A stretch of DNA of 64,000 nucleotides from the NCBI RefSeq assembly GCF_001887355.1, contig NZ_MPIN01000027.1, positions 1 through 64,000 on the forward strand, in the 5' to 3' direction. The notes under the pieces were generated by a model. That model did not search any database. It was not told the DNA's origin and saw only the letters and a program-made list of their open reading frames with translations. Positions 1-12,226 of this stretch are shown piece after piece. This DNA comes from Cystobacter ferrugineus (GTDB lineage: Bacteria > Myxococcota > Myxococcia > Myxococcales > Myxococcaceae). The translations under genes and the position numbers were made by a program. The stretch's first letter is position 1; each line of letters opens with the position of its first letter.

Positions 1-1075
<1,075 letters not shown>

Positions 1076-1243
1076 CCTCAATCTCTCAGCAGCCCCACCG
1101 AGAGGGTGGGTGGTACGAGAGTCGAGGCCAGGGTCGAGGCCCCGAGCGAGCGCGACGACGCGCGGCGCCGGGCCCGGAAGAAGGCACACGAGCTTCGCAG
1201 TGGAAGTTGATTTCCCTACCCTTCGTATGAACTGTCCTGTTTT
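1076..1243 (+). other. 23S-5S internal transcribed spacer
   Basis: A 168-base spacer without a tRNA gene. It contains the hairpin CCCACC-GAGAG-GGTGGG at 1094-1110, which could help fold the 23S 3' end for processing, and a GC-rich middle. I see no promoter that would make 5S independent, so 5S is presumably processed from the rRNA operon transcript. Confidence 0.6.
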
Positions 1244-1360
<117 letters not shown>

Positions 1361-1367
1361 TTTTTTT

Positions 1368-1680
1368 GAAGGCCTCGAGTCCGCACCTCACGGTGCCGAT
1401 TCGGGGCCTTCGCCTTTGCGGGCTCCGACAGAATCGGCTTCTTCAGTTTTCTCTTTTCGGTCCCATTCTCCAGGCTTCTTGCTGGACGGCCTGGCGGGCC
1501 CATTTGCCGTTTGTGGCGAGCCGTTCGGAGCCAAGTGGCTGGAACTCTTAGAGAATCGCCATCGGGTGGAGTTTGACTCCCTCTTCTCGCTCCGTCTAAA
1601 GTCCTCGTCTCGTCCGTTTTCCACCCACCGTTTCCCCCTTCAACGGCACTGGGGCCTCGCCGGGCGGGCGAAACCACGCA
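1368..1680 (+). other. Intergenic region with a long hairpin, upstream of the kinase gene
   Basis: A 313-base gap. Its first 44 bases (1368-1411) fold into one long imperfect stem: GAAGGC pairs with GCCTTC at the base, and GCACC-TCAC-GGTGC forms the tip at 1383-1396. It may be a second, factor-dependent stop or processing signal for the rRNA operon; no T-run follows. The remainder (1412-1680) presumably carries the promoter of the kinase gene, but I could not pick a convincing -35/-10 pair. No coding potential resembling the neighbours is seen. Confidence 0.45.
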
Positions 1681-4422
<2,742 letters not shown>

Positions 4423-4521
4423 CACCCCGCATGGCGGGCGCTTCCTCCAGTGTTCTCCCCTGGAGGGACGCCCTCCGCGCCCCCTGTTTCCCAGCCTTGG
4501 TTCCGCTAAGGTAAGATCATC

Positions 4522-5895
4522 ATGACGACGACGCCCATTCGCGGAAAGGCCGCTTCGGCCGGACCCGCTCAGCAGCCTTTCTCCTATCCGCTTCGCCGTG
4601 AGTTCGTGGAGCCCGATTGGAGGCGCCTGCCCGGTTACAAGGACGTGACCCAGGCCGAATGGGAAAGCTCCGTCTGGCAGCGCAAGCACACCGTCAAGAA
4701 CCTCAAGGAGCTCCAGGCCGTCCTCGGCTCCCTCCTGCCGCAGGAACTCCTGGCCAGCCTGGAGCGCGATCAGCGTGAGCGCGCGACCATGTCCATCCTC
4801 GTGCCGCCCCAGATGATCAACACGATGGATGAGACGGACCTGTGGAACGATCCGGTCCGCCGCTACATGCTGCCCGCCTTCGACGACCGGCACCCCGAGT
4901 GGCCCAACCACCCCAAGGCCAGCCGCGACAGCCTCCACGAGGCGGAGATGTGGGCCGTCGAGGGTCTCACCCATCGCTACCCCACCAAGGTGCTGGCGGA
5001 GATGCTCCCCACCTGCCCCCAGTACTGCGGCCACTGCACCCGCATGGACCTGGTGGGCAATGACGTGCCCCAGGTCCAGAAGCACCGCTTCCACCTCGGC
5101 CAGAAGGAACGCTACGAGCAGATGCTCGACTACCTGCGCCGCACTCCCACCGTGCGCGACGTGGTCGTCAGTGGCGGTGACATCGCCAACCTGCCCATCC
5201 AGGCGCTCGAGCCCTTCGTCAGCGCCCTGCTCGACATCCCCAACATCCGGGACATCCGCCTGGCCAGTAAGGGGCTCATGGCCATCCCCCAACACTTCCT
5301 CCAGGACTCCGTCCTCCAGGGCATGGAGCGCCTCGCCAAGAAGGCCAACGAGCGCGGCGTGGACCTCGCGCTCCACACCCACGTCAACAACGCGCGCCAG
5401 CTCACCCCCCTCGTCGGCAAGGCCGTGCGCAAGCTGCTCGACATGGGCTTCCGCGACGTGCGCAACCAGGGCGTGCTCCTGCGCGGCATCAACGGCACCC
5501 CCAAGGAGCTGCTCGAGCTGTGCTTCACCCTGCTCGATCACGCGAAGATCCTGCCGTACTACTTCTACATGTGCGACATGATCCCCAACTCGGAGCACTG
5601 GCGGCTGAGCGTGGCCGAGGCCCAGCAGCTCCAGCACGACATCATGGGCTACATGCCCGGCTTCGCCACCCCGCGCATCGTGTGCGACGTGCCCTTCGTG
5701 GGCAAGCGCTGGGTCCATCAGGTCGCCGAGTACGACCGCGAGCGCGGCATCTCGTACTGGACCAAGAACTACCGCACCGGCATCGAAGGGGATGACGCCG
5801 CGGCGCTCACCCGCAAGTACGAGTACTTCGATCCCATCTACACGCTGCCCGAGTCCGGACGGCAGTGGTGGCGTGAGCAGGCCCAGGCGGCGTGA
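4522..5895 (+). CDS. Radical SAM aminomutase-like protein (KamA family, divergent)
   Basis: A 457-residue KamA/YodO-type radical SAM enzyme. The iron-sulfur cluster motif C-x3-C-x2-C is seen as CPQYCGHCTR near residues 172-181, followed by the SAM-binding VVSGGD. Compared with canonical lysine 2,3-aminomutase, the conserved DxPGGGGK loop that carries the PLP lysine is altered to DVPFVGK, keeping the aspartate and lysine but losing the glycine run. The CRHC arginine is a glycine. A C-terminal extension (about 390-457) is rich in Tyr and Trp. It precedes the canonical enzyme gene with a one-base stop/start overlap, so the two are probably co-translated. Substrate is unknown; glutamate or another amino acid, or a partner role for the second gene, are possibilities (inference). 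Confidence 0.85.
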   Translation: MTTTPIRGKAASAGPAQQPFSYPLRREFVEPDWRRLPGYKDVTQAEWESSVWQRKHTVKNLKELQAVLGSLLPQELLASLERDQRERATMSILVPPQMINTMDETDLWNDPVRRYMLPAFDDRHPEWPNHPKASRDSLHEAEMWAVEGLTHRYPTKVLAEMLPTCPQYCGHCTRMDLVGNDVPQVQKHRFHLGQKERYEQMLDYLRRTPTVRDVVVSGGDIANLPIQALEPFVSALLDIPNIRDIRLASKGLMAIPQHFLQDSVLQGMERLAKKANERGVDLALHTHVNNARQLTPLVGKAVRKLLDMGFRDVRNQGVLLRGINGTPKELLELCFTLLDHAKILPYYFYMCDMIPNSEHWRLSVAEAQQLQHDIMGYMPGFATPRIVCDVPFVGKRWVHQVAEYDRERGISYWTKNYRTGIEGDDAAALTRKYEYFDPIYTLPESGRQWWREQAQAA

Positions 5896-7106
5896 TGTCC
5901 TCCTCCCTCCCGCCCTCCAAGGGCGCTCCCGCGCGTCCAGCCTCCCAGGCCGGCCGCGCGGTCCTGTTTCCCGAGGCCACCGACGCGCAGTGGGCCGACT
6001 GGCGCTGGCACCAGCGCAACGCCGTGCGCAACCTCGCGCAGCTCGAGAAGGTCATCCCCCTCGCGCCCGATGAGCGCGCGGGCGTGCAGGAAACCTCCTC
6101 GCTCTTCCGTGTGGGCATCAGCCCGTACTACCTGTCCCTCATCGACCGGGACCACCCCCTCTGTCCCATCCGCATGCAGTCCATCCCCGTGCGCGCCGAG
6201 GCCCGCGTGCGCCCCGGGGAGCTCGAGGATCCGCTCGGCGAGGACAAGACCCGGCCCGAGGAGGCCATCGTCCACAAGTACCCGGACCGCGTCCTCTTCC
6301 TCGCGCTCGACACCTGCTCCGTCTACTGCCGCCACTGCACCCGCCGCCGCATCACCAAGGGCGGCGAGGCGGAACTCTCCAAGGAGCAGATGCGGCGCGG
6401 CATCGAGTACATCCGCCGCCACCCCGAGGTGCGCGACGTGCTCGTCTCCGGGGGAGATCCCTTCCTCCTCACCGAGGAGCGGCTCGAGGAACTGCTCGCG
6501 CCCCTGTACGACATCCCCCACGTGGAGATGGTGCGCATCGGCACGCGCGTGCCCGTGTGTCTGCCCATGCGCGTCACCGACGCGCTCGCCCGGCTGCTGC
6601 GTCGCTACGCCCCCGTCTACGTCGTCACCCACTTCAACCACCCGAAGGAAGTGACTCCCGAGGCGCGCGAGGCCTGCGAGCGGCTCGTGGACCATGGCGT
6701 CCCCGTGGAGAACCAGGCCGTGCTCATGCGGCGCCTCAACTCGGACGCGCGCATCATCCAGGAGCTGTCCCACGCGCTGCTGCGCATCCGCGTGCGCCCC
6801 TACTACCTCCACCAGATGGATGTGGCCCAGGGCTGCGAGCACCTGCGCACTCCCCTCGCCAAGGGCGTGGAGATCCTCCAGCAACTCCGCGGCCACACCT
6901 CCGGACTCGCCGTGCCCCACCTCGCCGTGGACCTGCCCGGTGGGGGCGGCAAGGTGACGCTCCAGCCGGACTACGTGGTGGAGCGCGGCGCGCACGAAAC
7001 CGTGTTCCGCAACTACAAGGGCGAGCGCTACGTCTACCCCGAGCCGGAAGAGCTCGACTGCTCTTGCCCCTACGACGCCGTGTGGCGCGAGCGGCGCTGG
7101 GGGTAG
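5895..7106 (+). CDS. kamA: Lysine 2,3-aminomutase (radical SAM, PLP)
   Basis: A 403-residue protein with the full lysine 2,3-aminomutase signature: cluster motif CSVYCRHCTRRR, VLVSGGD, the substrate-contact stretch HQMDVAQGCEHLRT, and DLPGGGGKVTL, whose lysine would form the PLP aldimine and whose aspartate would bind the lysine side. The family interconverts L-lysine and beta-lysine using a 5'-deoxyadenosyl radical; EpmB is a shorter relative acting on elongation factor P. A GTG at 5892 is in frame, but ATG at 5895 gives the TGATG overlap with the upstream paralogue and is preferred. The CSCPYD motif near the C-terminus may bind metal. Confidence 0.9.
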   Translation: MSSSLPPSKGAPARPASQAGRAVLFPEATDAQWADWRWHQRNAVRNLAQLEKVIPLAPDERAGVQETSSLFRVGISPYYLSLIDRDHPLCPIRMQSIPVRAEARVRPGELEDPLGEDKTRPEEAIVHKYPDRVLFLALDTCSVYCRHCTRRRITKGGEAELSKEQMRRGIEYIRRHPEVRDVLVSGGDPFLLTEERLEELLAPLYDIPHVEMVRIGTRVPVCLPMRVTDALARLLRRYAPVYVVTHFNHPKEVTPEAREACERLVDHGVPVENQAVLMRRLNSDARIIQELSHALLRIRVRPYYLHQMDVAQGCEHLRTPLAKGVEILQQLRGHTSGLAVPHLAVDLPGGGGKVTLQPDYVVERGAHETVFRNYKGERYVYPEPEELDCSCPYDAVWRERRWG

Positions 7107-7116
7107 GGCAGGGCGC

Positions 7117-7680
7117 TCACGGCTCCCCGGCGGGCACCGGTTCACCCTCGGGCGATGCTGCCTCCTCCGGCATGGGCATTCCCTCACCCTCGGCCGGCAC
7201 CTGCTCCTCCGTGGGCAGCCCATGCTCCACGATGGGCAGGGTGCCCTCCGTCCCCTCCTGCTCCACCTGCTGCTCGCTGCCCCAGCCCCGCTCGATCGGA
7301 ACCTCCTCGGGCGACTGCCCCCTGGATTCCCCCGCCGCGCTCTGCTTCTGCGCTTCCAGCGCCTTCTCCGCGGCATCCACCTGGGCGTTCTGCTTCGGCC
7401 CCATCCGGCCCACCTGCCGCGCGTAGTCCTTCCGCGACACGCCGTGCTTGTCCATCACCCCCTGGACGGCCTCCTGCTGCTCCTGGATGATCTGCCGACG
7501 CTCGGCGGTGTTCATCTCGGAGGACTTCTTGCCTCCATGCGCCGCGTTCACCTTCTCCAGCGCCTCCTTTTCATCACGCCGGATGCGCGCGAGCTTCTCG
7601 GGCGGGAGCTCCTCCGCGAGCGCGAGCGCGGGCACGCTCAGCCAGGTGGAAAGCAGCAGGACACTCAGACGGCGGGACAT
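7117..7680 (-). CDS. Exported Glu/Gln-rich protein, unknown function
   Basis: A 187-residue protein starting MSRRLSVLLLST with a clear signal peptide (cleavage likely after ALALA). The first half is charged and helical (many Lys/Glu/Gln, possibly coiled coil). The C-terminal half is acidic and rich in Pro, Glu and Gly, so probably disordered. The start at 7680 is chosen because CAGGAG lies 5-6 bases upstream; a longer frame from 7707 would overlap the upstream gene and lacks such a site. It is third in a minus-strand unit after the ATPase and PEGA genes (23-base gap), so it may serve the same envelope process (inference). Confidence 0.75.
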   Translation of the reverse strand: MSRRLSVLLLSTWLSVPALALAEELPPEKLARIRRDEKEALEKVNAAHGGKKSSEMNTAERRQIIQEQQEAVQGVMDKHGVSRKDYARQVGRMGPKQNAQVDAAEKALEAQKQSAAGESRGQSPEEVPIERGWGSEQQVEQEGTEGTLPIVEHGLPTEEQVPAEGEGMPMPEEAASPEGEPVPAGEP

Positions 7681-7703
7681 GGAAACTCCTGATCGAACGG
7701 GGC

Positions 7704-8183
7704 TCACCGCTTGCCAGCGGTGCCCCGGGTACTCTGTTTCAGCCGGGCCTTCACCGTGACCATCTCATCCTGGGGGCAGGACGTGCGATGGGTCGTGCGC
7801 TCGAAGCCACGCCGGGAGAACGTGATGACGACCGGTTCGCCCCGCTCGCATTCGAGTCCCACCATGACCGGGGTTTCCCCCTGATTCTTGCCATTGACCT
7901 GGACGGTGGCTTCCGAGGGCTCGGAGTCGAGCGAGAGAATGGCTCCCTCGAAGGGGGCGCGTGACTCCCGGATGGCGTTGCCGGCGGACTCCGCTTCCTC
8001 CACGGTCTCCGTCTCCCCGTCCTCCGAGGTGATGGGCGTCAGGGTGATGTCGCGCGGCCGGGTGCTCACCTCTCCTCGGACGAGAGGCTGGATCAGCAGT
8101 CCGACGGCGGCCATCGCGCACAGGGCGGAGCCGAGCTTCAACACCGCGGCGACCTTCTGGCTGGCGTGCTTCTGTGGGCTCAC
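7704..8183 (-). CDS. Membrane-anchored PEGA-domain protein
   Basis: A 159-residue protein with one N-terminal hydrophobic segment (about residues 17-36), an acidic linker, and a C-terminal PEGA-like beta domain (about 78-150). That domain has the typical pattern of a small value 'SLDSEPSEATVQVNGK' followed by GETPV. It begins 25 bases after the ATPase stop codon and ends 23 bases before the next gene, so the three are likely one transcript. PEGA domains occur on periplasmic parts of myxobacterial kinases and envelope proteins; the ligand is unknown. Confidence 0.8.
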   Translation of the reverse strand: MSPQKHASQKVAAVLKLGSALCAMAAVGLLIQPLVRGEVSTRPRDITLTPITSEDGETETVEEAESAGNAIRESRAPFEGAILSLDSEPSEATVQVNGKNQGETPVMVGLECERGEPVVITFSRRGFERTTHRTSCPQDEMVTVKARLKQSTRGTAGKR

Positions 8184-8208
8184 GAGCGCTTGCTCCCCAT
8201 TCCCGGCT

Positions 8209-9729
8209 TCATCCGACCACCCGGAAGACTTCCCGCAGCGTCGTGTTCCCCGCGTGGACGCGCTCCAGGCCCGCCGCGAGCAAGGGCATCATGCCCTCCC
8301 TCACCGCGAGTTCATGGGTCTGCGAGGTGGGCACCTTGGTGTTGATGCACTCGCGAATGGTCGGGGTCACGCTGAGGACCTCGTAGAGCGCGGTGCGCCC
8401 CAGGAAGCCCGAGCCCCCACAGCGCTCGCAACCCGTGGAACCATAGAACGGACCCGAGGTGGGCAGGCCCGCCGCGTTCAACCGCGCCACCTCCTCGTTC
8501 TCCGGCTGGAAGGGCACGCGGCAGTGGGGGCACAGCGAGCGCACGAGCCGCTGCGAGATGCTGGCCACCGAGGCGGACGCGAGCAGGAAGGGCTCGACGC
8601 CCATCTCGATGAGCCGGTTGAAGACGCCCGCCGCCGAGTTCGCATGCACTGTCGTCAAGAGCAGGTGCCCGCTCAGCCCGGCCTGGATCGCCGTGCGCGC
8701 GGTCTCCGCGTCGCGGATCTCTCCCACCATGATGACGTTGGGATCCTGGCGCAGCACCGAGCGCAGTCCCTGGGCGAAGGTGAAGCCCTGCTCGGTGTTC
8801 ACCTGCGTCTGGGAGAAGAGCGGGACGTCGTATTCGATGGGATCCTCGATGGTGGCGATCCGCGTCATGTCTCCGCGCGTCTCCTTGATGTAGCCGAGCG
8901 AGGCGTACAGCGTCGTCGTCTTGCCGCTACCGGTCGCGCCAGCGACGAAGATGACGCCCTGGGGCAGATCGAGGACGCGCTGGAACGGCGCGAGCAGCCC
9001 CTGGGGGAAGCCCAGGTTGGCCAGCCGTGGCAACCGCACGCTGCTGCGCGCGATGCGCAGGGCCACCGACTCCCCGTGGTTGGTGGGCAACAACGATACC
9101 CGGATGTCCGCGGGGCCCTCGGGCGTGTGGATGGAGAAGTGGCCGTCCTGGGGCCGATCCGTCCGGAAGAGCACCACCTTGGACAGCACCTTCAGGCGGT
9201 TGATGAGGCGCGGGTGGTGTTCCCGCGAGAGCATCATCACCTCCTCGAGCACGCCGTGGACGCGGAAGGCGATGCGCGTGCCCATCTCCAGCGGGTGCAC
9301 GTGCACATCACTGGCTCCCACCCGGATGGCGCCATCGAGCAGGGTATCCACGAAGGCGATCATGTCGGGCTCGGCGCGCATCATGTAGCGGCGCAGCGTG
9401 ACGTTCAGCTCGGAGAGCAGCTCGCGCACGGCGAACGCCACCTCCGCGTTCACCACCTCCAGCGGCGACAGGGCCTGGCGCTGCTCACGGGCTTGAATCG
9501 AGCGATGGCTCCGGCGTTCCATCCACACGCCCCCCACGCCCAGCACCAGCGACAGGCCCAGCAAACCCAGTGGGAGGGTGGCGCGTTCGGACAGGTATCC
9601 ACCCAGCGCCTGAAGGGTCGCCATGTCTCGCGCGGGGTTCTTCACCAGCCATAGAATCAGGCCACCGGTGAGAATCAGCAGCGAGAGCACCCAGATGCCT
9701 CGAGTGATGGTGCGCAGGAAGTCGATCAT
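8209..9729 (-). CDS. GspE/PilB/TadA-family secretion ATPase with N-terminal membrane anchor
   Basis: A 506-residue secretion ATPase of the type II secretion/type IV pilus class. Visible are the N2E-like region with ASDVHVHP (about 148-155), Walker A GATGSGKTTT (about 268-277), the Asp box around IATIEDPIEYD, Walker B with MVGEIRD, the His box TTVHAN, and a tetracysteine metal site CPHC...CERC typical of GspE. Instead of the usual cytoplasmic N1E domain, the first 75 residues hold two hydrophobic segments (about 10-28 and 52-68), so the ATPase would be fixed to the inner membrane. No pseudopilin, secretin or platform gene is nearby. Divergent from the MFS gene. Confidence 0.88.
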   Translation of the reverse strand: MIDFLRTITRGIWVLSLLILTGGLILWLVKNPARDMATLQALGGYLSERATLPLGLLGLSLVLGVGGVWMERRSHRSIQAREQRQALSPLEVVNAEVAFAVRELLSELNVTLRRYMMRAEPDMIAFVDTLLDGAIRVGASDVHVHPLEMGTRIAFRVHGVLEEVMMLSREHHPRLINRLKVLSKVVLFRTDRPQDGHFSIHTPEGPADIRVSLLPTNHGESVALRIARSSVRLPRLANLGFPQGLLAPFQRVLDLPQGVIFVAGATGSGKTTTLYASLGYIKETRGDMTRIATIEDPIEYDVPLFSQTQVNTEQGFTFAQGLRSVLRQDPNVIMVGEIRDAETARTAIQAGLSGHLLLTTVHANSAAGVFNRLIEMGVEPFLLASASVASISQRLVRSLCPHCRVPFQPENEEVARLNAAGLPTSGPFYGSTGCERCGGSGFLGRTALYEVLSVTPTIRECINTKVPTSQTHELAVREGMMPLLAAGLERVHAGNTTLREVFRVVG

Positions 9730-9839
9730 TCGTGCGTCCAGCCTAGCAAGGCGCGGCAGGAGCGTCGCGGTGGTGTCTTCCTCACGGAGCGCTTTCCTCC
9801 CGCTTGTGCGGCAACGGGGTGGACTGTAGAGGGCCGCGC

Positions 9840-11030
9840 GTGGACTCTTCCTCTCGCCTGAGCCCGGGCCTCGTCTGGTTGATGGCCCTCGCCTCGGGCC
9901 TCGCGGTCGCCAACCTCTACTACCACCAGCCCCTGCTCGGAGACATCGGCCGGACGTTCCAGGCGTCGGATCGGGCGGTGGGGCTCGTGGCCACGGTGTC
10001 CCAGGTGGGCTACGCCCTGGGGCTGTTGCTCATCGTCCCACTCGGTGACAGCCTCGAGCGACGCCGCGTCATCGTCACCATGACGCTGCTGGTGAGTCTG
10101 GCGCTGATGGGCGTGGCCCTGGCCCCCAACCTGTCCACGGTGGTGCTCGCCGGCGGGCTGGTGGGGGTGACCACGGTGGTGCCCCAGTTGCTCGTGCCCT
10201 TCGCCGCGCACCTCGCCGCCCCGGAGCAGCGCGGACGCGTGGTGGGGCAGGTGATGAGCGGATTGCTCATCGGCATCCTCCTGTCGCGCACGGCGGCGGG
10301 TTTCGTCGGCGTTCAGTTCGGCTGGCGCTCCATGTTCTGGTGCGCCGCGGGCTTGATGCTGGTGCTCGCGGGGGTGTTGCGGCTCACGCTGCCCCATCAG
10401 CCCGCGAGCGCCTCCTGGTCCTACCCGGCCCTGTTGCGCTCGCTGGTGGCGCTGGTGCGCGAGGAGCCCGTGCTCCGGCTCCACTCCCTGCTGGGCGCGC
10501 TCACCTTCGGGTCCTTCAGTGCTTTCTGGAGCACGCTGGCGCTCCACCTGCACGCCCTGCCGCAGCACTACGGCGCGCGCGTCGCGGGGCTGTTCGGCGT
10601 CGTGGGCGTGGCCGGAGCCATCGCCGCGCCCCTGGTGGGCCGCTACAGCGACACCCGCGGGGACCGGCGCATCAACGCGTTCTCCCTGGGTGTCCTGCTC
10701 GTCTCCTTCGTCGTGCTCGGCGTGGCGGGGCGGTGGCTGTGGGGCCTCGCCCTGGGCGTCATCCTGTTGGACCTGGGCGCCCAGGCCAACCACATCTCCA
10801 ACCAGGCGCGCGTCTACGCCCTGCGCCCCGAGGCCCGCAGCCGCCTCAACACCGTCTACATGGTGACGTACTTCGTGGGCGGCGCACTCGGTGCCTGGCT
10901 GGGCAGTCTGGCCTGGAGCAACCTGGGGTGGACAGGCGTGTGCGCCGTGGGGGGGCTGCTGCCGCTCGTGGGCTTGCTGGTGCTGGGCGCCGCCGCTCCA
11001 CCGCGTCAGGAGGAGCAGCCCCGGGCGTGA
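9840..11030 (+). CDS. MFS transporter (efflux type)
   Basis: A 396-residue major facilitator with about 12 hydrophobic segments. It has the family's early motif NLYYHQPLLGDIG and a loop 2-3 motif GDSLERRR. It belongs to the AraJ/DHA1-like drug or sugar efflux group by likeness; substrate cannot be told. GTG at 9840 is chosen as start because GAGGG lies six bases before it and because upstream residues are not membrane-like. It reads divergently from the ATPase gene and converges on the next lipoprotein gene. Confidence 0.85.
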   Translation: MDSSSRLSPGLVWLMALASGLAVANLYYHQPLLGDIGRTFQASDRAVGLVATVSQVGYALGLLLIVPLGDSLERRRVIVTMTLLVSLALMGVALAPNLSTVVLAGGLVGVTTVVPQLLVPFAAHLAAPEQRGRVVGQVMSGLLIGILLSRTAAGFVGVQFGWRSMFWCAAGLMLVLAGVLRLTLPHQPASASWSYPALLRSLVALVREEPVLRLHSLLGALTFGSFSAFWSTLALHLHALPQHYGARVAGLFGVVGVAGAIAAPLVGRYSDTRGDRRINAFSLGVLLVSFVVLGVAGRWLWGLALGVILLDLGAQANHISNQARVYALRPEARSRLNTVYMVTYFVGGALGAWLGSLAWSNLGWTGVCAVGGLLPLVGLLVLGAAAPPRQEEQPRA

Positions 11031-11069
11031 GGCCGATAGGAGACACCGGGTCGCCCGCTGGCCCTGGGC

Positions 11070-11480
11070 TCAGCGCGACGTGCCGCCTTGGTCCTGCCCG
11101 GTGTTCGTCGCTCCGCCGCTGCCCTCGTCGCTGCCCTGGGTTCCCGTCCCCGGGGTGCCCGTGCCCGGCGTCGGCGTGCCGCTTCCCTGGACGTCGCCGG
11201 TGTCCGTGCTTCCCGCGCCCACTCCGCCGCCGCCCGTCCCGCTGCCGGTGCCACCCCTCGAACTCCCCTCCGGCTTCGGCAGGTTGTCGCGACCCATCTC
11301 ACCGCCACTGGTTCCCGAGCCGCCCGTTCCTCCCTGCTGGGATGTATCGCCGGATCCGCCCGTTCCCTGTCCCTGTCCTTGTCCTTGTTTGGCCGTGTCG
11401 TAGTGATCGGCTCTGCACCCCGCGGTCAGCAGCAGGGCCGCCGCCATGGCGCCAACGAGCGCCACCTTGATGTGCCTCAT
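11070..11480 (-). CDS. Gly/Thr/Ser-rich lipoprotein
   Basis: A 136-residue protein with a type II signal peptide (MRHIKVALVGAMAAALLLTAGC; lipid-modified Cys near 22). The mature part is almost entirely Gly, Thr, Ser and Gln in short repeats such as GQGQGQG and GTGTPGTGT, which suggests a disordered tether. Start at 11480 is supported by GGGAGGGAG upstream. The function is unknown. The repeats make its length prone to slippage variation. Confidence 0.75.
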   Translation of the reverse strand: MRHIKVALVGAMAAALLLTAGCRADHYDTAKQGQGQGQGTGGSGDTSQQGGTGGSGTSGGEMGRDNLPKPEGSSRGGTGSGTGGGGVGAGSTDTGDVQGSGTPTPGTGTPGTGTQGSDEGSGGATNTGQDQGGTSR

Positions 11481-11612
11481 GGTCGTTTCTCCCTCCCCGC
11501 ATGGGGATTGCCCTTCATGGGGAAAGCTGATCGCTTCCGGGCGGGACGACATCGCACCGGGAAACACGCGTCCTCCCGATTGGCTGTTCACGTGGAAGGG
11601 GAGTTTCAACGC

Positions 11613-12176
11613 TCAGCGCTGATGCGAGGGCGGGGGAATAGAACGCTTCGGCGGCTCCTCCATCGGGCGGTTGCAGTACAGCCAGGCCGTGAGCCCCAGC
11701 AACGCCATCACCGCCAGGCGCCTCATCAAGTCCTCCCGCCGCCTCGTGGGGGAGTTCTCCTCCTCGCGCTCGGCGGCCTGGAGCGCCCCCGTCACCTCCT
11801 GGCCCAGGGCGCGCATCCGCCGGCACAACGCCAGTGTCTCCGTCAGGGCGGGAGGCACCCCCACGGTGTCCTGCTCGAGCGCTCCGGTCAGGGCCCGTGC
11901 CCAGACATCCTCTTCCGCGTCGTTCTCCGGTGGCCGGCAGGGCAGGGACGCCGCCCGGGTCACTCCCAGCGCCGCGCGCAGGAAGTGGACGGAGAAGGAC
12001 TCCGGGGAGATGCCGTAGAAGGCCGCGCTCTGCTCCAGGGAGCGGCCCTGGGTCAGCCGCGTGAGCAGGAAGGCGGCCTCGCGGTAGGGCAGGGCTCGGA
12101 GCGCCGCGAGCAGTTCCGCGGTCGAGAAATGGGAGGCGTCGGGGGCAGGGGACACGGGCGCGGCATTCTCCGACAT
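11613..12176 (-). CDS. Sigma-region-4-like protein with C-terminal membrane segment
   Basis: A 187-residue protein. Residues about 18-70 resemble the helix-turn-helix of sigma region 4 (LRALPYREAAFLLTRLTQG followed by a second helix pair). Its last 40 residues carry Arg-rich sequence, then one hydrophobic helix (about 150-167) and a short Pro-rich tail. No region 2 is present, so it is not a complete sigma factor. It could be a membrane-tethered regulator or an anti-sigma-like partner (inference). It is divergent from the SpoIID-like gene, with about 50 bases between the starts. Confidence 0.65.
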   Translation of the reverse strand: MSENAAPVSPAPDASHFSTAELLAALRALPYREAAFLLTRLTQGRSLEQSAAFYGISPESFSVHFLRAALGVTRAASLPCRPPENDAEEDVWARALTGALEQDTVGVPPALTETLALCRRMRALGQEVTGALQAAEREEENSPTRRREDLMRRLAVMALLGLTAWLYCNRPMEEPPKRSIPPPSHQR

Positions 12177-12226
12177 CCGGCGGCTGATTTCTTGAGCCGT
12201 GATCCGCCCCCCCTACACTGGCGGCC

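Noticed and set aside
7704-9729. Complete type II secretion or type IV pilus locus
   Set aside because: Only the ATPase is present; no pseudopilin, prepilin peptidase, platform or secretin gene is found in the window.
11070-11480. Gly/Thr repeats as a CRISPR or DNA repeat array
   Set aside because: Short, imperfect codon repeats inside a good lipoprotein gene; no regular spacing of repeats and spacers.
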